Both the position numbers and the translations under genes were made by a program. A stretch of 64,000 nucleotides of DNA from Bacteroidales bacterium (lineage in GTDB: Bacteria > Bacteroidota > Bacteroidia > Bacteroidales > UBA4417): positions 186,001 through 250,000 of the forward strand of contig JADJHD010000001.1 of the NCBI GenBank assembly GCA_016707705.1, in the 5' to 3' direction. This document shows, in pieces, positions 8,445 to 17,636 of this stretch. How positions within the stretch are numbered: position 1 is the stretch's first letter; the number at the start of each line of letters is the position of its first letter. The notes below the pieces were generated by a model, which worked only from the letters and a program-made list of their open reading frames with translations, was not told the DNA's origin and ran no database searches.

Positions 8445-10499
8445 TTACCAGATCATTGCACGTTTTTCTTCAGGAATGAATTTCTTGTCACCACTCTGGA
8501 TATTAAAAGCAGCATAGAAAGCAGGGATATTGTAAACAATTCCGTTTACCCTGGCTTCTCCGGGTGAATGCACGTCTTCCTTAAGCCTTCTCATAAGGGC
8601 TTTATCACGGATATTATTTCTCCATACCTGTGCATAGCTCAGGAAGAATCGCTGCGTGAGTGTAAAGCCATCAATCTTTTCATTCAGGTCTTTGCCTTCA
8701 CTTGCTTTAAGGAATGCGGAATAGGCTACATTGACACCACCTAGGTCAGCAATGTTTTCTCCCAGTGTTAATTCACCATCAACATGCAGTGAATCAAGCA
8801 TGGTAATTGCATTATACTGCTCAACCAGAATTTTTGTCTGTTCTTCAAACTTCCTTGAATCTTCTGCAGTCCACCAGTCCCTGAGATTTCCTTCCTTGTC
8901 ATACTGTCTGCCCTGATCATCAAATCCATGAGTCATCTCATGTCCGATAACCACACCTATTGCACCATAGTTTACAGCATCATCAGCATCCAGCCAGAAG
9001 AAAGGAGGCTGAAGAATTGCTGCAGGGAATACAATCTCATTCATATTTGGACTGTAGTATGCATTTACAGTTTGAGGTGTCATTCCCCATTCACCGCGAT
9101 CAACAGGTTTTCCAATTTTACTGAGTTGCCTTTTGGTCTCAAACTTATTGGAATTCATGATATTGGTGATATAGGAATCAGGTGTAATTTCGAGGCTTGA
9201 ATAATCAATCCACTTATCAGGATAACCAACTTTAACATTGATTTTCTTCAACTTGGCTATTGCTTCAAGTTTGGTTGAATCTCCCATCCAGGTAAGATTC
9301 TGAATGCGATCACCAAGTGCAAGCTTCAGGTTTTCAACCAGTTTCACCATTTTTTCCTTGGCTGCAGGTGGGAAATATTTCTGCACATAGAGTTGTCCTA
9401 CGGCTTCTCCAAGACTATAACTTGTCAGGTCCAGAATTCTCTTCCAGCGGGGTTGCTGTTCTTTTGTCCCGGATAGGAATTCACCAAAGAATGCAAAATT
9501 AGCCTTGTCAAAATCGGAAGATAGATAATCGGCCATGCTGTTAACAAGATTCCACTTCAGGTAATCTTTCCAATTGTCAACCGGAATTGTGTTTACCATT
9601 GATGCCATTCCCTTAAAAAAAGCCGGTTGTCCAACATTGATTTCCTGTGTGCCTGTTACTCCAACACCTGCAAAGAATGCTTTCCAGTCGAATCCGGGAG
9701 TAGCATTTATAAGTCCGTCCAAATTGAACTTGTTATAGTTGGCAACAGGATTGCGAAGTTCTTTCCTCGTTGAGGATGCTTTGGCAAGTGAGGTTTCCAG
9801 TGCCATTACATTATTTGCCTTTGCTGAGGCATCCTGATTGCTGAATCCGCATAGTTCGAACATATGGGTAACATGCTTTACATATTCAGCCCTGATTTCA
9901 ACGGAGCGGGGATCTGTTTCAACATAATAGTCGCGATCTGGTAATCCCAGTCCACCCTGATACAGCTGCGCAATTACAGCATTACTGTTCTTTTCATCCT
10001 GTGCGCCAAAAAGGTAAAATAGTGGGCTTATTCCTTTAGAATGCAGGTCGATAATGACATTCATCAGGTCAGCAGTCGTTTTGATCCCATCTATCTTTGC
10101 AAAGTCCGCTTTCAGAGGTGTAATTCCTGCTTTCTCAATTGCAATGGTATCCATTCCTGAATTGTAGAAGTCCCTGATCTTCTGATTTACCGAGCCCGAC
10201 TTGGCATCTTTATCAGCAGAAGCTTCTGTCATAATTTCCTTGAGCTGGTTGTAGTTCTCTTCTTCCAACACCTCAAATGCGCCATATCGGCTGTATTCAC
10301 CTGGAATGGGATTATTTTTTAACCAACTTCCGTTTGCATAATGATAGAAATCATCACCTGCCTTAACGGTAGTATCCATGTTGGTTGCAGATAAGGCTTG
10401 AGTGCCTTTCTCGGTTTTGTTGCAGCCTGCTCCGAAACAGAGGATAGCTGATGCGCAAATAATTGCCAAATGCCTGTTTGTTAGTGTTTTTATAACCAT
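8445..10499 (-). CDS. M13-family zinc metallopeptidase lipoprotein (neprilysin/PepO-like)
   Basis: The 684-residue protein has a lipoprotein signal peptide (basic start, AIICASAILCFGAGC) with lipidation on the Cys of FGAGC, so it is anchored in an envelope membrane. The N-terminal M13 domain covers about residues 40-430. The catalytic domain carries the zinc motif HEMTH in VVIGHEMTHGFDD and the third ligand in GENIADLGG, plus the family substrate motif NAYYSP. Length and order match bacterial M13 oligopeptidases, which cleave small peptides. The gene ends shortly before a large hairpin at 8333-8420, suggesting a single-gene transcript. Confidence 0.93.
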   Translation of the reverse strand: MVIKTLTNRHLAIICASAILCFGAGCNKTEKGTQALSATNMDTTVKAGDDFYHYANGSWLKNNPIPGEYSRYGAFEVLEEENYNQLKEIMTEASADKDAKSGSVNQKIRDFYNSGMDTIAIEKAGITPLKADFAKIDGIKTTADLMNVIIDLHSKGISPLFYLFGAQDEKNSNAVIAQLYQGGLGLPDRDYYVETDPRSVEIRAEYVKHVTHMFELCGFSNQDASAKANNVMALETSLAKASSTRKELRNPVANYNKFNLDGLINATPGFDWKAFFAGVGVTGTQEINVGQPAFFKGMASMVNTIPVDNWKDYLKWNLVNSMADYLSSDFDKANFAFFGEFLSGTKEQQPRWKRILDLTSYSLGEAVGQLYVQKYFPPAAKEKMVKLVENLKLALGDRIQNLTWMGDSTKLEAIAKLKKINVKVGYPDKWIDYSSLEITPDSYITNIMNSNKFETKRQLSKIGKPVDRGEWGMTPQTVNAYYSPNMNEIVFPAAILQPPFFWLDADDAVNYGAIGVVIGHEMTHGFDDQGRQYDKEGNLRDWWTAEDSRKFEEQTKILVEQYNAITMLDSLHVDGELTLGENIADLGGVNVAYSAFLKASEGKDLNEKIDGFTLTQRFFLSYAQVWRNNIRDKALMRRLKEDVHSPGEARVNGIVYNIPAFYAAFNIQSGDKKFIPEEKRAMIW

Positions 10500-10704
10500 T
10501 TTTTTTAGTGTTGGATAAGGTGCGCAAAAGTAGTAATTCCTTGTTTGAACACATTTAATGTTCGGTGTTTTATAGGTATCAATCGGTAAAAGATTGCATA
10601 AAACCGGTAAAGCCTGTAATTCATAAGATTTACTTCAATAAAAAGCTCAATTTCATTGCATTTCGTTAAGCCAGGAATTGCAGTTTTAGTGTGATAAAAG
10701 CAAA

Positions 10705-10731
10705 GCCCCGGACCAACATTAGATCCGGGGC
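10705..10731 (-). terminator. Terminator-like hairpin after the giant PKD gene
   Basis: GCCCCGGA (10705-10712) and TCCGGGGC (10724-10731) form a perfect 8-bp GC-rich stem with an 11-base loop, 25 bases beyond the stop codon of the giant gene. On the minus strand it is followed by TTTGCTTTTATC, a modest T-tract. Confidence 0.75.
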
Positions 10732-10755
10732 CTGACATTTTTCAAAATCGGGTAT

Positions 10756-13700
10756 TTATCTTATCAGCACGATATTTCCATAGACTTCCCCATGCATACC
10801 TTCATGCTCACCCACATCTTTATTATCCCAGATGGTACCATCGCGGAAGATGGCCTGTATCTTCCACACATACACATCCTGCTGCACAGGATGACCCTTG
10901 AAGGTACCATCCCAGTATTCGGAAGGCGCACCCTTGTCATCCAGCAGTTTGGATTCCCAGATAAGCATGCCATGGGAGTTGTACACCTGGCAGGAGTAGG
11001 AAGCGAGGTTAACACCCACAGGCTTCCAGAGCCTTGTCTGCTGCCATGTTCCACCCGGAGCAAAGGCATTGGGCACCCAAAGCCCCTTGAAGAGCATGTT
11101 GTACTGCATGGTGGCCGTATCAGAACATCCATCCTCATTGAGAGTAATAAGGGTAATGGTGTAGTTGCCGTCCTCAGCATAAGTGATGGTGGGCGACTGA
11201 GCAGGTGATATCTCCCCGTTACCAAAATCCCAGTGGTATTCTGCCGCCCCGATGGAACCATCGGAGAACTGCAGCTGTCCCTGCACATTATCCACATTCT
11301 CGGTGTAGGAGAAAGCAGTGAGCGGCGAAGGACGGGTATGAACAACAGCCGAAAGGGTATCGGCACACTGGTTGGTATCTGAAGCGGTAAGACGGATGTA
11401 ATAGGTCCCTGCCGAGTCAAAGGTGAACTCGGGCCTGTCTCCCTGCATGGTGCCGATAAAGCGGTCCAGGCTGTCCGATACCCTCCATCCCCATAAATAG
11501 AGCGGGGCGAGATACGGATCGGAATGGTCAAAGAACAGGGTGGGCTGTCCCACGCAGGAGAGGGAATGGTTGAACGAAGCAGCCGGCAGACCATAGACGG
11601 TGATTGCTGTAGTTGCCGTATCGCGGCATCCTGCCTGGTTGGTGAGCACCAGCTGCGGATTGTAGGTTCCGGGAGCAGGATAGGTATAGGATGGATTACG
11701 CACTACGGCAGTGTCATATACCGAGAGCGGATCGTCAAAGAGCCAGCGGTAGGTAAGCAGGGTGGCACCGTTGGACTGCGAGGTATCGGTGAACTGGGCA
11801 GGCTGATTCAGGCAGAGATTTTCTGTGGTGAAGCCTGCCAGCGGAGTGGATACCACGGTGACTACGCGTGTGGCGGAGTCTGAAACGGGTGTTCCTCCCA
11901 CCAGGGTGGTGACTTTCAGTTTGACAAGGAAAGTACCGGGCTGGGTGAAGGTATGAGGCGTTAGGGCCTGGTACACATTGTAGGATACAGGCTGGGAGGT
12001 ATCTCCCCATGTCCATACCCACTGACTGATGGTACCGTCGCAGGTGGAAAGGTCGGAGAAATTAAGACTGTAGTTCTGGCAGAGCAGGGTATCGGAAGCG
12101 ATGTAAGCAGCCACGATGCATGGAGCCCTGCGCACCGAATCGGTAACGGTGGAAGTGCATCCGTTGGCATCCTCCACGGTAAGGGTTGCTGTGTATGTTC
12201 CCGGGGTGGAGTACTTATGGGTCACCGAAACGGCAGGAGCATAAAGGGTATCCAGCGTACCATCTCCAAAGTCCCAGTACAGGGTGGTGATGGCCGCAGC
12301 GGTATCTATGGATGCCGAGGTGAAGGTAAGGGTACTGTCGCAGCTTCCCGGGTCATAGGAGAACACAGCCACAGGCAGAGCATGCACCTGCACGGACTGG
12401 TAATCCGTTGCCTGGCAGCCGAACATGTCGGTGGTGGTGAAGTTGATGGTATAGAATCCGGGAGCGGAATAAATATGCGAAGGATGTTTCTGGGTGCTGT
12501 TGTTCTGATTTCCTGAAGCGGGATCTCCAAAATTCCAGCTAAAGGTGATCAGGGAGTCCTGAGCAGGCGGTGGTGTGAGCAGCTGGGGAGAGAAAGTCAT
12601 GGGCTGGGAGAAGCATGCCTGCTGGTAGGTGAAGGTGGCAGTGAGCTGGGGAGGAACACAGACAGGTTTAATAAGGGTATCCACGCATCCTCTCAAGTCG
12701 GTGATCATAAGCTTCACATCATAGCAGGAGTCCACAGCATAGTAGGAATGGGTTGGGTTCTGACCGGTACCGTACTGGTAGGGTTCAAACTCCCAGTTCC
12801 AGGAGGTGACGGTAGCCTGATAGCTCCATGAAGAGTCCTGGAACTGCACCAGCCCGTTGGCACAGGGTGAAGCGGTGTATTTAAAATGGGCAGTGGGCTT
12901 GTTCCATACCTGCAATGGCATTGTTTTGGTATCGGAACAGCCGTGCTCTGTCTTAGTGGTGAGTGATACGGTGTAGGTACCTGCAAGGGTGTAGGTATGG
13001 GTCGGGTTCTGCAGGGCAGAAGTGTCTGTACCCGGACTGGCAAGGTTAAAATCCCAGTACCAGCTCACCAGGGTATCTCCTTCCGGTGCCAGACTCAGAT
13101 CGGTGAACTGTGTCGCAGCTTCGGCGCAGGCGGAAAGGAAGGTGAAGGAGGAAGCGGGAGCATTATGAATGGTCACCGGATGGGAGATGATGTTCTGGCA
13201 TCCGGAGGTATCGGCAATGGAAAGAGTGACGTTGAAAGTACCGGCCACAGTATAGGTATGTGTGGGGTTCTGCAGATTTGAACTCGCGGTTCCGTCTCCA
13301 AAATTCCAGTTAAAAGCCTGAACAGCTCCCACAGGAGTGATGATGGTATCGGTGAAGAAGGTCGTCATGCTTCCCAGACAGGTGAGGGAATCGGTAAAGA
13401 ACTCCACTCCGGGCTTTGGAACAACGGTCACCGGTTTATCCAGTGTATCGGCACAACCCGAAGCATTCTGAGTGATCAGGGTGACGGTATAGGTTCCCGG
13501 GGCAGTAAAGGTATGAGTCGGACTGGCAGCAGTGCTTGTATTTGCACTTCCTGAGGATGGATCTCCAAAATCCCATGCATGGCTGATCAGGATGGTACCT
13601 CCGTTGAGGGAGGTGAGATCGGTGAACTGCGTGGGCAGTGCCTGGCAGGTATTGGTGAAGTCAAAATCAGTAAGCGGAGCAGGAGATATGCTCAGTGGTA

Positions 13701-14052
13701 TCTGCACGGTGGCGGTGCATCCTTCCTGCGAGGACAGGGAGAGGATACAATAAAAGTACCGGGGCTGGGAATAGGTATGAGGTAAGGTTGGATGGTAAGT
13801 GGTAAAGGTGGTATCAGAACCGTCTCCAAAGGTCCAGTGCCATAGGTTAAGGGTGGTGCCGTTGGCATTGCCCAGATCGGTGAAGGTAACGGCAGTGGAG
13901 GAGCAGGCAGGTGTTGAGAAGCTGAAGTTGGCGGTAGGTCCTGCGGTAACAGTGACTGAGTTGGTCTTGGTATTGATGCATCCTGCAGTATCGGTGATGG
14001 TGAGCGATACGGTATAGGTACCTGCCATAGCATAGATATGCACAGGATCCAC
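10756..14052 (-). CDS. Giant PKD protein, intact C-terminal segment (PKD repeats plus T9SS type B domain)
   Basis: About 1100 codons are open without interruption; the frame actually extends upstream to a TAG at 14160-14158. Roughly eleven PKD-type repeats of 80-100 residues are visible from cores such as WHWTFGDG, FNWNFGDG, LYWDFGDG and YHWDFGNG, each preceded by a CxxxP/QFTDLS-like strand. The last 90 residues are a gliding-motility-associated type B sorting domain: LWVPNAFAPGG, QVYNSHGMLIW, YWDGTFKG, DVYVWKIQ, ending GNIVLIR. This segment is richer in GC than the N-terminal part of the same gene. Confidence 0.85.
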   Translation of the reverse strand: MDPVHIYAMAGTYTVSLTITDTAGCINTKTNSVTVTAGPTANFSFSTPACSSTAVTFTDLGNANGTTLNLWHWTFGDGSDTTFTTYHPTLPHTYSQPRYFYCILSLSSQEGCTATVQIPLSISPAPLTDFDFTNTCQALPTQFTDLTSLNGGTILISHAWDFGDPSSGSANTSTAASPTHTFTAPGTYTVTLITQNASGCADTLDKPVTVVPKPGVEFFTDSLTCLGSMTTFFTDTIITPVGAVQAFNWNFGDGTASSNLQNPTHTYTVAGTFNVTLSIADTSGCQNIISHPVTIHNAPASSFTFLSACAEAATQFTDLSLAPEGDTLVSWYWDFNLASPGTDTSALQNPTHTYTLAGTYTVSLTTKTEHGCSDTKTMPLQVWNKPTAHFKYTASPCANGLVQFQDSSWSYQATVTSWNWEFEPYQYGTGQNPTHSYYAVDSCYDVKLMITDLRGCVDTLIKPVCVPPQLTATFTYQQACFSQPMTFSPQLLTPPPAQDSLITFSWNFGDPASGNQNNSTQKHPSHIYSAPGFYTINFTTTDMFGCQATDYQSVQVHALPVAVFSYDPGSCDSTLTFTSASIDTAAAITTLYWDFGDGTLDTLYAPAVSVTHKYSTPGTYTATLTVEDANGCTSTVTDSVRRAPCIVAAYIASDTLLCQNYSLNFSDLSTCDGTISQWVWTWGDTSQPVSYNVYQALTPHTFTQPGTFLVKLKVTTLVGGTPVSDSATRVVTVVSTPLAGFTTENLCLNQPAQFTDTSQSNGATLLTYRWLFDDPLSVYDTAVVRNPSYTYPAPGTYNPQLVLTNQAGCRDTATTAITVYGLPAASFNHSLSCVGQPTLFFDHSDPYLAPLYLWGWRVSDSLDRFIGTMQGDRPEFTFDSAGTYYIRLTASDTNQCADTLSAVVHTRPSPLTAFSYTENVDNVQGQLQFSDGSIGAAEYHWDFGNGEISPAQSPTITYAEDGNYTITLITLNEDGCSDTATMQYNMLFKGLWVPNAFAPGGTWQQTRLWKPVGVNLASYSCQVYNSHGMLIWESKLLDDKGAPSEYWDGTFKGHPVQQDVYVWKIQAIFRDGTIWDNKDVGEHEGMHGEVYGNIVLIR

Positions 14053-16420
14053 AAGGGTAGAATACAGACCGTCTCCAAAACTCCAGTACCAGCTCTGAGT
14101 GGCGGTACATTCACAAGGGCTGAGGAAGTGAAGGAAGTAGTATCCCTCCGCATCCTGCTACAGCGGAAAGTCCACCGTTGGAGGAGGCGTGACTACCACA
14201 GGCATGATAATGGAATCATAGCATCCGCCTGCAATAAAGACTTTAAGTTTTACGGAATAAGTTCCGGCGGTATTAAAGATATGGGTAGGGTTCTGCAGGG
14301 TGCTGGAGTTGAAGGTTCCCGAGGTGGGATCCCCAAAATTCCAGTTCCAGGTGGTGATACCTCGGTGGTATTGCTAAGGAGGCATCGGTAAGGAAACGGA
14401 AGCACCAAGGCAAGCAGAGCCGTGGTTGAAATCTGCCGAAGGTTTGGCAGCACGGTGAGAGTTTTACTCAGCAGGCTGGAGCAGGAATCAGAGGTTTTAA
14501 CCCAGAGGGAGACATTAAAAGTTCCACCCTGAGTGTAGGTATGACTGACAGAAGCAGTAGAGGGGAAAGTAATGCTTTGTGTATTGCCATCCCCAAAGTC
14601 CCAGGTCCAGCGCACGATATACCCTGCAGGGGCGGTAGACAGGTCGTTGAACTGCACGGCCATATCATCGCAGTTGGGGGGAGTTAAAGTCAAAGTTCAC
14701 TACCGGGGGGGTGACTATAGTCAGGGGATGAGAAACCGAACGGGAGCATCCCGAAGTATCGGTTACCGAAAGGGTGACTGAATAAGTTCCTGCAAAAGTA
14801 TAGATATGTGAGGGGGCCTGCAGGGTTGAGGTGTTGCCATCCCCAAAGTTCCAGAACCAGGAGGCGATGGTTCCCAATGCCATTCCCGAAGGGTTGAACT
14901 GAGCAGGATTACCCTGACAGGCAGCTTCAAACACGAAATCGGCAACAGGAAGAGGAAAAATGGTAAGCTGGTAAGCAACAGAGTCATGACAACCGTTGGC
15001 GGTATAGGTTTTAAGACTAACTGTGTAATTACCGGCAGCGGCATAGGTATGGGTTGGGTTCTGCAGGTCAGAGGTGTTGAATATTCCCGAGGTGGGGTCT
15101 CCAAAAGTCCATGACCATGAAGATATGGACTGGTTGGCGGTGTGGTGGAGATATCGGTGAAATGAACGGCATCGCCAAGGCAATGGCCAGAGGAGTAGAA
15201 ATCAGAGGTGGGAGCACCAAACACGTTCATGGTGATAGTCTCGGAATGCGAGCAGCCTAAAGAGTTGGTCACGGTGAGGGTGACATTGAAAATACCGGTA
15301 ACGGCATAGGTATGGGTTACATCGGGGGTATTGGGGAAAGCGATGGTGACAATGGGCGATCCATCCCCGAAATCCCACTTCCAGCTGTTGAGGTAACCTG
15401 CCGTTGTAGTGCTCAGGTTGGTGAAGGCTACGGCCTGTCCCTGACAGTTATTGAGTGAGGCGGTGAAATGAGCTGCAGGCGGAGGGGTAACGGTGATATC
15501 ATGGCTTACAGAACCTTCACAACCGGCAGTATCAGTAATGGTAAGGGTAACGGTATAGGTTCCAGCAGCGAGGTAGGTATGCTGGGTGTTGCGGCTGTAG
15601 GCAGTAGCACCATCGCCGAAGTTCCATGCGTAGGTTGCAGTGGCCGGGACGTTAATCAAGAGTGAATCGGCCCAGAAGAGTGTTGGTGAGGTAAGACATC
15701 CCGGGCATTGATGAACCCAGCATCAGGCTCTTACAACTACATCACGGCTTATTGAATCAGCGCATCTGCTGAGGTGGTGACCCAGAGAAGGACGTTGTAG
15801 GTTCCCGCAGCGGAATAGATATGTGTTGGGTTCTGCAGGGTGAAGTGTTCAGTGAGCTCCGGAAGTGATCTCCAAAGGTCCAGCGTCATGAGGCTACCTG
15901 TCCCCCCGTTCAGGTTGGTCTGATCCTGGAAGATGGCGGTCTGGTCCTGACAGTTGCTCCAGAAGGAGAAATCCGGCAGGGCACGCCTGATATGGTGATG
16001 GTGGTGCTGTAGGTATCCGTGCACAAACGGCTGTTCATAATGCTCAGCGTCACATGTAAGTACCGGCATTGCATAGGTATGCGTGGGGTTGGCAGTACTG
16101 GGGAAGGTGACGGGTGTCGTTGGGTGAACCGTCGCCGTAGTTCCATACCCACTGCTGGATATAGCCCCGGTTGAGCGGGTTGGTGCTCAGTTCGGTGAAA
16201 TGGTCGGGCATCACCCAGACAGTTGGTTGAATAGGTGAAGAAAGCTGTAGGATGAGGACGCACTTCCACAGGATGACTGATGGAATAGTGCAGTTGCTGG
16301 TGTCTTCCACACTGAGCGTAACGGTGTAGGTTCCGTAGGTTGGATACACATGCCATGGGTCGGTGGGAGCATTGAAAATGGCGAAGGTGCCATCCCCGAA
16401 ATCCCAGTGCCACTGGCTTA
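14053..16420 (-). pseudogene. Giant PKD protein, frameshifted middle segment
   Basis: PKD repeats are recognisable in all three minus-strand frames but no frame stays open. Clean pieces are 15659 to about 15150 (frame with WNFGDGATAY and WKWDFGDGSP), about 15130 to 14690 (WSWTFGDP, WFWNFGDGNT), 14693 to about 14430 (WTWDFGDGNT) and about 14360 to 14160 (WNWNFGDP, then a TAG). Between 15.66 and 16.4 kb the frame changes about every 50-150 bases. For example, the frame with DGSPNDT passes to VTFPSTANPTHTYA and then to VTLSIMNSRLCTD. The encoded repeats are well conserved between shifts. Confidence 0.75.
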
Positions 16421-17636
16421 TTCTTGCAATGAAATTACCACTTACCGTGAAAATGGTGGTATCTCCGGTACAAGCTTCATTTGTTGTAAAGTCAGTAACC
16501 GGTGTTGGATTCATGACGACATTGATGGTATCCTGCATCATTACCTGACAGTTACCAACAGGATTTGTTCCCCTGACAGCATATTGACCCGGGATATCCT
16601 TGAGTCCAAAGTTCAAGGCTGCACCAGTTCCAGGAAGGTTGGTGCCTTCGGGCAAGCCGTTTCGCAGAAGTTCATATGTCATTCCGATTTCTGAACCGGC
16701 AAGTCCTATTAATACTCCAGGGGTGCCTTCACAGAAGAAGAATCCATCATTGGTAACAGTTATCCTGAATGGATCGGGCAGTGGATTTACAAGTACTGAA
16801 GCAAGTCCGTGTATCGAATCAGGCGGTATGTTGCAAAAAGCGTCATTTCCAGATAATACCCAATAACTGGTAGTAACAGGTGGACTTACAGTGAATACAA
16901 ATGGGGATGAAAGAATACCGTTAACTGTTACCGGAGTTGTTCCGTCAGTATAGGTTATCGACCAGGGTGGTGTTCCTGTAAGAGCAATGGAGACAGGTGT
17001 AGAGGTTGCTTCACAAATGCTGGTTGAACCGGTTACATTGGAACTTGGATCAGGATGAACTGTGAGCCACATAAAGTCATCACCTGTCAAACTCTGGCAA
17101 CCTGAGAGGTCGAGCGATAGGATTACTGTTGTCCCAACATCATTAGGCCCGGGAGTATAGGTAGGATTGAGTGAATTTGGATTGCTGAAAATACCGTCTC
17201 CAGTTGTAGTCCAGACTATTGAATTCTGGAATTGCGCAATAGCATTCATTTGATAAGGACGCTGGCCACAGATTTCATCATCAGGACCGGCATTGCTGAT
17301 AGGAGTAGGGTCAATCTTTAGCAGAATATCATCAAAAACAGTTACAGAACTGCAATTTCCTATTCCCTGCAAGGTGAGGGTAAATGTAATATTCCTGTCA
17401 GTGGTAGTAAGGTCAATTGGTCCGGCAAAATAAACAGGATTAAAGATGGTAGGATCACTTAGTGTTCCATCACCTCCGGAAACCGTCCACAAGACTGTTG
17501 CTGCATTATAATTGTTACCTACTCCATTGAGCTGATATTGGGTAAAATTGCTGCAGATATAATCATCAGGTCCCGCACCAACCAAAGGGTGATGGGCTGC
17601 AGAAAAGGTTCTTGTGTCAGTGTTTGGGAGGCACAA
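16050..17636 (-). CDS. Giant PKD protein, second segment (Ig-like repeats and first PKD units)
   Basis: The open frame continues the N-terminal segment after a shift near 17.6 kb, from LVGAGPDDYICSN onward. It has two more copies of the repeat that starts with AGxDDxIC and ends in YTPGPNDVGTTVILSLDLSG, then a spacer with TSYWVLSGNDAFC. It then enters the PKD array at ISQWHWDFGDGTF. Real coding is lost at about 16290 and regained briefly around 16.1-16.2 kb (GYIQQWVWNYGDGSP). It has no start of its own; the Met at 17636 is incidental. Confidence 0.75.
   Translation of the reverse strand: MCLPNTDTRTFSAAHHPLVGAGPDDYICSNFTQYQLNGVGNNYNAATVLWTVSGGDGTLSDPTIFNPVYFAGPIDLTTTDRNITFTLTLQGIGNCSSVTVFDDILLKIDPTPISNAGPDDEICGQRPYQMNAIAQFQNSIVWTTTGDGIFSNPNSLNPTYTPGPNDVGTTVILSLDLSGCQSLTGDDFMWLTVHPDPSSNVTGSTSICEATSTPVSIALTGTPPWSITYTDGTTPVTVNGILSSPFVFTVSPPVTTSYWVLSGNDAFCNIPPDSIHGLASVLVNPLPDPFRITVTNDGFFFCEGTPGVLIGLAGSEIGMTYELLRNGLPEGTNLPGTGAALNFGLKDIPGQYAVRGTNPVGNCQVMMQDTINVVMNPTPVTDFTTNEACTGDTTIFTVSGNFIARISQWHWDFGDGTFAIFNAPTDPWHVYPTYGTYTVTLSVEDTSNCTIPSVILWKCVLILQLSSPIQPTVWVMPDHFTELSTNPLNRGYIQQWVWNYGDGSPNDTRHLPQYCQPHAYLCNAGTYM

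Noticed and set aside
10525..10532. Full promoter for the M13 protease gene (TACTTTTG box, minus strand)
   Set aside because: The -7 box is good, but no TTTG occurs at the expected -33 distance, so I did not list it as a promoter feature.
10764..16866. Many long ORFs on both strands overlapping the PKD array
   Set aside because: They are alternative-frame shadows of repetitive GC-rich coding sequence, with low-complexity composition (Pro, Ser, Arg, Gly) and no domain signs.
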